Shown: positions 4,837 through 10,929 of the stretch, piece by piece | Layout: every line of letters begins with the position of its first letter | Numbering within the stretch: position 1 is the first letter of the stretch | Source of the DNA: CAYGWP01 sp964353455 | GTDB taxonomy: Bacteria > Planctomycetota > Phycisphaerae > FEN-1346 | Assembly: GCA_964353455.1 (NCBI GenBank) | Contig: CAYGWP010000221.1 | Coordinates: forward strand, 1-10,929 | Length of the DNA: 10,929 nt | Reading direction: 5' to 3' | Translations under genes and position numbers: made by a program | The notes under the pieces: generated by a model | Told to the model about the DNA's origin: nothing | What the model saw: only the letters and a program-made list of their open reading frames with translations | The model's database searches: none

Positions 4837-6654
4837 ATGAAAGCAAGTGCGTGGTTTGCCCCAGTCGTTGCGTGGGGCATGTTTGCCGCCGCCGTCTTTG
4901 CCGAGGAGCCTAAAGCGCCGGCGGCGCCGGAGTCGGTCGCGCTGTTGCCGAAGGAATGCATCGCCTTCATCCATCTGCCCAACCTGAAGGCGCTCGATGA
5001 GGGCCTCAAGCGCCTGGCGCGCGAGACCGGCCTGGAGATTGCCAAGGGCGACCACCCCGTCCGCGAAATCCTGGCCGAGCGGACCGGGATCGAGATGGGC
5101 CTCGACCCGGCGGGCAGCGTCACGGTCGGGTTCCTCGACCCGAAGAAATTCCGCGACCGATACACCGTCTATGTGCTGCCCGTGTCCGACTGGGACGCCA
5201 TGCTGAAGGGCACGCGGGGCGAGCAGATGTCGCCGGGCATCTACGCCCTCACGGGCACCGCGGGCCCGAGGTTCGTCCTCAGGCGCGGCAAGTACGCCGT
5301 GATCACGAGTTCCATCCGGACGATGGACGCCATCACGGGCTCGACTTCGCTGGCCGCGGCGCTTACGCCCGACACCATCGCCCGCGCATCGGGGCCGGCG
5401 CCCATGCTCTACCTGGACCTCCACCGCATTACCAATATTTATGAAGATGAGATTATGTCATGGTTCCGCGCTGCGAGCGGCCAGTTGTCCAATCGGCCCG
5501 ACACGGACACCTACGCCCCCATGTTGACGACGTTCATGTACGCCATTGTCAACTTCATCGACCAGATCGAGACGATCGAGGCCGGCGTGCGCCTGGAGGC
5601 CGACGGCATCGCGGCCGACCTGGCGATCCGTTTCGTCCAGGGGGCAAGCGTCGCGAATCTCCTGCGGACGCAGACGTCGGGCGAAGCGCCGGTCACGCTG
5701 CCGGCGGACCGGCCGGCAGTCTCCGCCACGACCATCAGCGTCAACCCCAAGTGCCGCACCGACATGATCATGGCGGCCGTCAAGTTCTTCCTCGATAAGG
5801 CCCCGCGGCCCGACCCGCTGCCCGAGCCGACAAAGGAGCAGGTGGACCAGTCCGTGCGCATGTTCGCCGAGTCGCTCGGACCGAACATGACGTTCCTCTC
5901 GGTCCCCGCCGCGACGGGCTTCGGCATCGCCGCCGATGTAACCATCCTGGACCTGAAGGACCCGGCCCAGTTCCAGAAGAGCGTGGGCATGCTCGTCGCC
6001 TCGTGGGAGGCCCTGGCCGACCAACTGAACCTTTACGTCCGGTTCCAGCCCGTGCCTGATGCCGGCGAAGTGGCCGGCCTGCCGATCATCGAGTACATTC
6101 CGCGGTTCCGGTTCGGCATCCCCGCGCGGCACCTTGAGTTCCGCGAGCGCCTGCGGCAGTTGTACGGCCCGGAGGGCCTGGTGTACCGGATCGTGGTCGT
6201 CGGCGACAAGGCCGTCATCGCCACGGGGAGCGACCTGGGCCTCTTCCGCGAGACGGTCGAACGCCTCAAGGCGGGCAAAACACAGGAGCAGACGGAGGCC
6301 CTGAAACAACTCCAGGGGCGCCTCCCGCGCGAGCAGCAGGTCTCGGTAGTGCTCAACCTGCCGGAGTTCTTCGCCCAGGCGCTCCTCAGGGGCGGCACCC
6401 CGCCCGAACGGGTCGGCACGATCAACCCCGGCCGCGAGATCGCCGGCCTCACGCTGACGGCCTCCGGCACGACCGTCCGCATGTCGTCCTTCTGGCCCTA
6501 CGAGCAGATCCGCCTGACGCGGACGCTCCTCCAGAAGGCCGCGCCGGAACTCCTGAACGTCCCGGAATCGCTCTTTGAGCCCACGAAGGAAGGGCCGCCG
6601 AAAACCGAGGCGGCGCCTGCACCTGCGCCAACGCCGGCAGTGCCAACGAAATGA
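4837..6654 (+). CDS. Secreted protein of unknown function, 605 residues (possibly DUF3352-like)
   Basis: The start at 4837 is chosen over an upstream in-frame ATG (4789) because GGAGG lies just before it and the product then begins with a signal peptide (MKASAWFAPVVAWGMFAAAV, then FA, cleavage before EEPKAP). The mature part opens with ESVALLPKECIAFIHLPNLK and continues through alternating strand and helix segments to about residue 580. It ends in a Pro/Ala tail (KTEAAPAPAPTPAVPTK). The pattern of 'a value, treated as a score, from a small exported domain' recalls DUF3352-type proteins of planctomycetes and cyanobacteria, but this is a weak impression with no signature motif. No lipobox, membrane anchor or catalytic motif is visible. 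The gene stands alone: divergent from the membrane protein gene and convergent with the protease gene. Confidence 0.85.
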   Translation: MKASAWFAPVVAWGMFAAAVFAEEPKAPAAPESVALLPKECIAFIHLPNLKALDEGLKRLARETGLEIAKGDHPVREILAERTGIEMGLDPAGSVTVGFLDPKKFRDRYTVYVLPVSDWDAMLKGTRGEQMSPGIYALTGTAGPRFVLRRGKYAVITSSIRTMDAITGSTSLAAALTPDTIARASGPAPMLYLDLHRITNIYEDEIMSWFRAASGQLSNRPDTDTYAPMLTTFMYAIVNFIDQIETIEAGVRLEADGIAADLAIRFVQGASVANLLRTQTSGEAPVTLPADRPAVSATTISVNPKCRTDMIMAAVKFFLDKAPRPDPLPEPTKEQVDQSVRMFAESLGPNMTFLSVPAATGFGIAADVTILDLKDPAQFQKSVGMLVASWEALADQLNLYVRFQPVPDAGEVAGLPIIEYIPRFRFGIPARHLEFRERLRQLYGPEGLVYRIVVVGDKAVIATGSDLGLFRETVERLKAGKTQEQTEALKQLQGRLPREQQVSVVLNLPEFFAQALLRGGTPPERVGTINPGREIAGLTLTASGTTVRMSSFWPYEQIRLTRTLLQKAAPELLNVPESLFEPTKEGPPKTEAAPAPAPTPAVPTK

Positions 6655-6658
6655 TGCA

Positions 6659-6685
6659 GGGGCACGGCATGCCGTGCCGTGCCCC
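6659..6685. terminator. Hairpin between convergent genes, likely bidirectional terminator
   Basis: GGGGCACGGCA and TGCCGTGCCCC form a perfect 11-bp stem around a 5-base loop. It lies four bases after the TGA of the plus-strand gene and abuts the TAG of the convergent protease gene. No T-run follows. The GGGGCACGGCATGCCGTGCC motif is also typical of dispersed intergenic repeats, so it may be a repeat used as a terminator. Confidence 0.6.
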
Positions 6686-7560
6686 TACGATCGCGTCCCC
6701 ACAAACACGCCCACCAGCATCAGCGAATTGAAGAGCGAGTGCGCCACGACCGATGCCAGCAGGCTCCGCGTCCAGTAGGCCGCGTATCCCATCGCAATCC
6801 CGAGGAAGAAGAGGGGCAGGACGGCCTGCGGCTCGCTCGGCACGTGCACGAGGGCAAAGACCGCGCTCGAAAGCACCAGCGCCCCGGAAACGCCGATCTC
6901 CTTGATGAGCGTCATCATCAGCACGCCACGGTAGATGAACTCCTCCGACAGGGACGCCAGCACCCCCGCCTGGAACATGGCGACCACGATCACCCAGAGG
7001 CCGTGCGACTCCTCCACGGCCACCAGAAGCGGGTGCTTCTTCAGCGGCACCCCGAACACATCCCCCAACTTCATGTTCACCCAGAGGGCGGCAAGGCAGA
7101 TCGGCAGGACCGCCGCAAATGCCGCGACGCCCACCAGGACGGTCGGCGCCGTCCGCCCGACCCGCACCCCAATCGCGCCTGCTGCGCCCCGGCCGAAGAA
7201 CCGCACCACCGCAAGACCGATAAGCGGCGGCAGGACCTGCGCCAAAAAAACCCCCGGACTGAACATGCCCGGCAACCGCATGGGTTCCCACGGCAGAAGG
7301 CCCGCCTGCTCCAGGCTGCCGTAGCCCCGCGCCACCAGGCCCGCCCCCACGTACATCAAGACGAAGAGGCCGACGCCGAACCAGGGCGGCCACCGGACGG
7401 CCGGCATCGCCCGGTCCGCCGGCAGCGGGACCGGCCGCGCGGACGTGTACCAGCGTCCGATCCGCCACACCGCCACGGCGGTCGCGGGCAGGCAGGTGAT
7501 GACGGCCGCCGCCAGCCACGGCGGCAGGAACTGCTCGACTTGCATTTCGGTCGGCGGCAT
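6685..7560 (-). CDS. CPBP-family intramembrane glutamic endopeptidase (CAAX protease/Rce1 type)
   Basis: A 291-residue membrane protein with about seven to eight hydrophobic segments. The active-site motifs of the family are present in order: SEEFIYRG (Glu206, Glu207, Arg211), FALVH (Phe235, His239) and HSLFN (His274, Asn278). Bacterial members cleave proteins within the membrane; substrates are mostly unknown, and roles in bacteriocin self-immunity or envelope maintenance are known for some. The start is uncertain. ATG at 7560 has no Shine-Dalgarno but lies 6 bases after a TATAAT, which fits a leaderless transcript. TTG at 7575 and ATG at 7545 are alternatives. The gene follows guaA on the same strand but is separated from it by two strong hairpins, so it is probably transcribed separately. 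Confidence 0.9.
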   Translation of the reverse strand: MPPTEMQVEQFLPPWLAAAVITCLPATAVAVWRIGRWYTSARPVPLPADRAMPAVRWPPWFGVGLFVLMYVGAGLVARGYGSLEQAGLLPWEPMRLPGMFSPGVFLAQVLPPLIGLAVVRFFGRGAAGAIGVRVGRTAPTVLVGVAAFAAVLPICLAALWVNMKLGDVFGVPLKKHPLLVAVEESHGLWVIVVAMFQAGVLASLSEEFIYRGVLMMTLIKEIGVSGALVLSSAVFALVHVPSEPQAVLPLFFLGIAMGYAAYWTRSLLASVVAHSLFNSLMLVGVFVGTRS

Positions 7561-7566
7561 TTGCAC

Positions 7567-7572
7567 ATTATA
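7567..7572 (-). promoter_or_regulatory. Perfect -10 box placed for a leaderless protease mRNA
   Basis: TATAAT on the minus strand is followed by six bases and then ATG (7560), so transcription would start at or next to the A of the start codon. No good -35 hexamer is visible, and no Shine-Dalgarno precedes the gene. Confidence 0.5.
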
Positions 7573-7603
7573 CAATTAACACTACAGCGCCCCTCAGGCC
7601 TTT

Positions 7604-7631
7604 GCGCGGTGGGTCTCCCGACCCACCGCGC
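7604..7631. repeat. Perfect 12-bp hairpin repeat, copy 1
   Basis: GCGCGGTGGGTC and GACCCACCGCGC pair perfectly around TCCC. With the second copy 36 bases away it fills the gap between guaA and the protease gene. It may help end guaA transcription, but there is no T-run. Confidence 0.75.
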
Positions 7632-7667
7632 GAGGAAGCCGCGTTGGCGCGGTCGAAAACGCGGTTT

Positions 7668-7695
7668 GCGCGGCGGGTCCGGAGACCCGCCGCGC
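7668..7695. repeat. Perfect 12-bp hairpin repeat, copy 2
   Basis: GCGCGGCGGGTC and GACCCGCCGCGC pair perfectly around CGGA. Compared with copy 1 one base of each arm has changed together (T to C opposite A to G), so pairing is conserved. The guaA stop codon lies 31 bases away. Confidence 0.75.
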
Positions 7696-7725
7696 TAACC
7701 GGCGCTGTGGTATTAACTGTGGATA

Positions 7726-9252
7726 TCATTCCCATTCAATCGTGCTGGGGGGCTTCGAGGAGACGTCATAGACGACCCGGTTGACGCCCTTGACCTCGTT
7801 GATGATTCGGTTGGAGATCGCGCCGAGGACCTTGTGGGGCAGTCGTGCCCAGTCTGCGGTCATGCCGTCGCGGCTGGTGACGGCGCGGATGGCGATGACG
7901 TTGGCGTAGGTCCGCTCGTCGCCCATGACGCCGACGGCCTTGACGGGCAGGAGCACCGCGAGGGCCTGCCAGACCTTGTCGTAGAGGCGGGCCTTGCGGA
8001 GTTCCTCGACGAAGATGGCGTCGGCCTCGCGCAGGACGGCGAGTTTCCGCTTGTTGACTTCGCCGAGTATGCGCACCGCCAGTCCCGGCCCGGGGAACGG
8101 GTGCCGCCGGATGATCTCGTCCGGGACGCCCAGTTCGCGTCCGACCGCGCGGACCTCGTCCTTGAAGAGGTACCGCAGCGGCTCGACGAGTTTGAACCGT
8201 AGGTCCGCCGGCAGCCCGCCGACATTGTGGTGCGTCTTGATGGTGGCCGACGGCCCGCCGCGCGGAGACCGGCTCTCGATCACGTCCGGATACAGCGTCC
8301 CCTGGGCCAGGAACGGGGGAAGCCCCAGCCGCCGGGCCTCTCGCTCGAAGACGCGGATGAAGACCGAGCCGATGATACGGCGTTTGCGTTCCGGGCTGGA
8401 AACGCCCCGCAACCGCGCGAGGAACTGCCGCGATGCATCGACATAATCAAGATGGATGCCCATGTCGTCGCGGAACGCCTGCCTGACGGCCGCCGCCTCG
8501 TCTTTCCGCAAGAGGCCGTTGTTGATGAAGACGCACGCAAGTTGCCCGCCGATGGCCCGGTGCAGCAGGGCCGCAAGGACCGAGGAATCCACCCCGCCGC
8601 TCGTGGCGCAGAGGACCCGCTCGCGGCCCACAGTCCGCCGCAGGCTCTCGACGGTGGTCTCGATGAACGACTTGGCCGTCCACTTTCCGCGGCAGCCGGC
8701 GATGCGGAAAAGGAAGTTCTCGAGGATTTCCTTTCCGCGCGGCGTGTGGACCACCTCCGGATGGAACTGGAGTCCGTAAATCCGCCGCTTCGGGCAGGCC
8801 ATGGCCGCCACCGGCGATGTGCCCGTGTGTGCGACGCCCTCGAATCCCGGCGGCACGCGGGTGACTTCGTCACCGTGGCTCATCCAGACGGCCAGGCGGT
8901 CCGAAAGTCCGCGGAAGAGGCCGCCCTTGCGCGTGACCTGGACGACGGCGTGGCCGTACTCGCGGCGGGGCGCGGCCCAGACGCGGCCGCCCAGGAGTTT
9001 GGCCGCAAGTTGCATCCCGTAGCAGATGCCGAGGACGGGGATGCCGAGGCCGAAGACGGCCCTGTCGCACGTCGGGCTTCCGCGGGCCGTCACGCTTGCC
9101 GGGCCGCCCGAGAGTATGATTGCGGCGGGCCTGCGTCGGGCCAACTCGGCGGCCCGGAGGTCGTGCGAGACGATCTCGGAGTACACGCCGCACTCGCGCA
9201 CGCGGCGGGCGATAAGTTGCGTGTACTGGGAGCCGAAATCCAGGATGAGCAC
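7726..9252 (-). CDS. guaA: GMP synthase (glutamine-hydrolysing)
   Basis: Converts XMP, ATP and glutamine to GMP, the last step of guanine nucleotide synthesis. All parts are visible. The class I glutamine amidotransferase domain has GICYGMQ (nucleophile Cys77) and LQFHPEV (His164, Glu166). The ATP pyrophosphatase domain has the PP-loop SGGVDSS at 218-224. The C-terminal dimerisation domain ends in [20 protein letters not shown]. From GTG 9252 the product is 508 residues, close to the usual ~510-525. The start is uncertain: family members usually carry several residues before [13 protein letters not shown], no Shine-Dalgarno precedes this GTG, and the bases just upstream are a palindromic repeat (9275-9375). 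An in-frame ATG at 9408 would translate that repeat into a 52-residue extension of low-complexity sequence, which seems unlikely. Confidence 0.95.
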   Translation of the reverse strand: MLILDFGSQYTQLIARRVRECGVYSEIVSHDLRAAELARRRPAAIILSGGPASVTARGSPTCDRAVFGLGIPVLGICYGMQLAAKLLGGRVWAAPRREYGHAVVQVTRKGGLFRGLSDRLAVWMSHGDEVTRVPPGFEGVAHTGTSPVAAMACPKRRIYGLQFHPEVVHTPRGKEILENFLFRIAGCRGKWTAKSFIETTVESLRRTVGRERVLCATSGGVDSSVLAALLHRAIGGQLACVFINNGLLRKDEAAAVRQAFRDDMGIHLDYVDASRQFLARLRGVSSPERKRRIIGSVFIRVFEREARRLGLPPFLAQGTLYPDVIESRSPRGGPSATIKTHHNVGGLPADLRFKLVEPLRYLFKDEVRAVGRELGVPDEIIRRHPFPGPGLAVRILGEVNKRKLAVLREADAIFVEELRKARLYDKVWQALAVLLPVKAVGVMGDERTYANVIAIRAVTSRDGMTADWARLPHKVLGAISNRIINEVKGVNRVVYDVSSKPPSTIEWE

Positions 9253-9274
9253 GCGCTCGTCGGATTCGCCTTTG

Positions 9275-9375
9275 ACCCTCTCCCCTTGCGGGAGAGGGTG
9301 GCCGAAGGCCGGGTGAGGGGTATGCTGAGAATCGGCCCCCTCACCCCCGTCCCCTCTCCCGCGAGGGGAGAGGGG
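9275..9375. repeat. Composite palindromic repeat between carB and guaA
   Basis: Two perfect 10-bp hairpins, ACCCTCTCCC/GGGAGAGGGT (9275-9284, 9290-9299) and CCCCTCTCCC/GGGAGAGGGG (9351-9360, 9366-9375), flank GGTGAGGGG and CCCTCACCCC segments that can also pair with each other. This CCCTCTCCC..GGGAGAGGG style is a widespread bacterial intergenic repeat (recalled, not searched). It occupies almost the whole gap between the carB stop and the guaA start. Confidence 0.85.
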
Positions 9376-9388
9376 TGAACAGCGCGGG

Positions 9389-10929
9389 TTACGCTTGGGC
9401 GATGTCATTTTCCTGCTCGTACGTGGAGTAGTAGTAAGGGGTGAACGCCTCAAACTCCGCGGCACAGGTATCGACCGACTTATATACCGCGCGTACGCCG
9501 AGGGCGAGGCGCCGCTCGCGGACGGTCTTCTCGTCGGCCTCGAGCATCTGCCCAAGTTGCACGTCGCTGAAGCCGTTCCGCTTGGCCTCCAGGAGTTCCT
9601 CGCGCGTCATCGCCGCGACGGCGGCGGCGCCCGTCCGGTGCGAGCCGCGGAACCGGCCCTCGTATTCCACAATCTGCCGGATGTTGTCGAGGAACCACGG
9701 ATCAATCATCGTCAATTGATGGATTTCATCCAGCGGGAGGCCGGCCTTGAAGGCCTGCTTGATGCGGAAGACCCGCTCTGGCCCGGCTGCGGCCAGCATG
9801 CGCCGCAGGTCGTCCAGCGGCGGCTCGGGCCCCAGGTCGTCAAGGCCGTGGCGCCCCGTCTCCAGAGACCTGAGGGCCTTCTGGAGCGCCTCCTTGAAGG
9901 TGCGGCCGATTGCCATCGCCTCGCCCACGCTCTTCATCGACGTGGTCAGCGTCGGCACGGCCTGGGGGAACTTCTCGAACGTGAAGCGCGGCACCTTTAC
10001 GACGCAGTAGTCGATGGTCGGCTCGAAGCACGCGGGCGTCTGGCGGGTGATGTCGTTGCGGATCTCGTCGAGCGTGTAGCCTGCGGCCAGTTTGGCCGCG
10101 ATCTTGGCGATGGGGAACCCCGTGGCCTTGGAGGCCAGGGCCGAGGAGCGGCTGACGCGGGGGTTCATCTCGATAACGACAAGCTCGTCGGTCTCCGGCG
10201 AGTAAGCGAACTGGATGTTGCTGCCCCCGGTCTCGACCCCGATGGCCCGGATGATGGCGAGCGACGCGTCGCGCAGGCGCTGGTACTGGACGTCGGTGAG
10301 GGTCTGCTGGGGCGCCACGGTGATGGAGTCGCCGGTGTGGATGCCCATGGGGTCGATGTTCTCGATGGAACAGACGATGACCACGTTGTCTTTGAGGTCG
10401 CGCATGACCTCCAGCTCGAACTCCTTCCAGCCGATGACGCTCTCCTCCAGCAGCACCTGATGGGTGGGCGAAGCGTCGAGGCCGGCCCGAACCACGGCGT
10501 CGAACTCGTGGTCGGTGGCGGCCACCCCTCCCCCGTGGCCGCCCAGGGTGAAGCTGGGCCGGATGATGAGGGGCAGGTTCAGGCCGCCCTGGAGGGCGGC
10601 ACGGGCTTCGGCCACGGACTTGACCACGGCGCTTTCGGGCACGCGCAGGCCGATGGAGGCCATGGTGGCGCGGAACTCGTCGCGAGCTTCGGCCCGGCGG
10701 ATAGCGGCGTAGTTGGCCCCGATCAGCTCGACGCCGAACTTGTCGAGGGTGCCGTCCTCGGAGAGGGCGACGGCCAGGTTGAGGGCGGTCTGGCCCCCCA
10801 GGGTGGGCAGAAGGGCGTCCGGCCGCCCCACCTCGATGATCTTGGCTACCACTTCGGGCGTGAGGGGCTCGATGTAGGTGCGGTGGGAGAACGAGGGGTC
10901 GGTCATGATAGTGGCCGGGTTGGAATTGA
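9389..10929 (-). CDS. carB: Carbamoyl-phosphate synthetase large chain, N-terminal half (carboxyphosphate and oligomerisation domains)
   Basis: Makes carbamoyl phosphate for pyrimidine and arginine synthesis. The frame is open to the window end, and the first visible residues [10 protein letters not shown] correspond to about residue 38 of E. coli CarB. The first ATP-grasp domain is complete: [60 protein letters not shown] and [20 protein letters not shown]. The oligomerisation domain follows and ends in [32 protein letters not shown], then TAA. Full-length CarB (~1070 residues) would continue with a second synthetase half opening with a V-L-G-G/S-G-P-x-R-I-G-Q-G motif. None is present; a repeat and guaA follow instead. 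The gene therefore encodes only the first half, as with the split carB1/carB2 of Aquifex and Methanocaldococcus, or it is truncated. Confidence 0.93.
   Translation of the reverse strand, partial: NSNPATIMTDPSFSHRTYIEPLTPEVVAKIIEVGRPDALLPTLGGQTALNLAVALSEDGTLDKFGVELIGANYAAIRRAEARDEFRATMASIGLRVPESAVVKSVAEARAALQGGLNLPLIIRPSFTLGGHGGGVAATDHEFDAVVRAGLDASPTHQVLLEESVIGWKEFELEVMRDLKDNVVIVCSIENIDPMGIHTGDSITVAPQQTLTDVQYQRLRDASLAIIRAIGVETGGSNIQFAYSPETDELVVIEMNPRVSRSSALASKATGFPIAKIAAKLAAGYTLDEIRNDITRQTPACFEPTIDYCVVKVPRFTFEKFPQAVPTLTTSMKSVGEAMAIGRTFKEALQKALRSLETGRHGLDDLGPEPPLDDLRRMLAAAGPERVFRIKQAFKAGLPLDEIHQLTMIDPWFLDNIRQIVEYEGRFRGSHRTGAAAVAAMTREELLEAKRNGFSDVQLGQMLEADEKTVRERRLALGVRAVYKSVDTCAAEFEAFTPYYYSTYEQENDIAQA

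Noticed and set aside
4756..5424. Minus-strand frame overlapping the start of the 605-residue protein
   Set aside because: Shadow of a gene with a good start and signal peptide on the plus strand.
6679..7698. 339-codon open frame antisense to the CPBP protease gene
   Set aside because: Composition is rich in Arg, His and Pro, as expected for a shadow frame; the opposite strand has clear active-site motifs.
8227..9378. 383-codon open frame antisense to guaA
   Set aside because: It mirrors the high-GC guaA codons, has no recognisable domain and no ribosome binding site.
7726..9555. Long guaA frame extended to an upstream start inside carB
   Set aside because: The extra ~100 residues translate the end of carB out of frame and a palindromic repeat; family alignment begins at ILILDFGSQ.

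Overview
The window is GC-rich, bacterial and gene-dense. It resembles a planctomycete-type metagenome contig: there are large secreted proteins of unknown function with Ala/Pro-rich tails, many short palindromic intergenic repeats, and housekeeping genes packed between them. The phylum is an inference from style and is not proven. No rRNA, tRNA, CRISPR array, transposase or integrase was seen.

Layout. (1) Positions 2-538: the 3' end of a dipeptide/oligopeptide ABC transporter ATPase. (2) Positions 535-4738: an accessory region made of two collinear modules on the minus strand. Read 5' to 3' on that strand, each has a repeat carrying a promoter, ribosome binding site and ATG; a cargo gene; a second copy of the repeat core; a strong sigma70-type promoter with an inverted repeat between -35 and -10; a HicB-like antitoxin gene overlapping a small XRE-type HTH gene by ATGA; and the 3' end of an ABC transporter ATPase gene in the opposite orientation. 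In module 1 (about 440-2667) the cargo is a secreted protein with four ~51-residue repeats, there is no hicA, and the ATPase is the gene at the window start. In module 2 (about 3007-4738) the cargo is a four-helix membrane protein, hicA is present but broken by one in-frame TAG, and the ATPase is only a 32-codon stub. (3) Positions 4837-6654: a secreted 605-residue protein of unknown function on the plus strand. (4) Positions 6685-10929, minus strand: carB (N-terminal half only), guaA and a CPBP-family membrane protease, separated by hairpin repeats.

How the genes relate. CarB and GuaA serve pyrimidine/arginine and purine synthesis. carB stops at the boundary between the two synthetase halves and is followed by a palindromic repeat and then guaA. 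It therefore looks like a split carbamoyl-phosphate synthetase of the kind known in Aquifex and Methanocaldococcus, or a gene cut at that junction.

The accessory region is the most interesting part. Two toxin-antitoxin remnants keep antitoxin, HTH partner, promoter and operator but have lost the toxin, and the same repeat frame carries two unrelated cargo genes.
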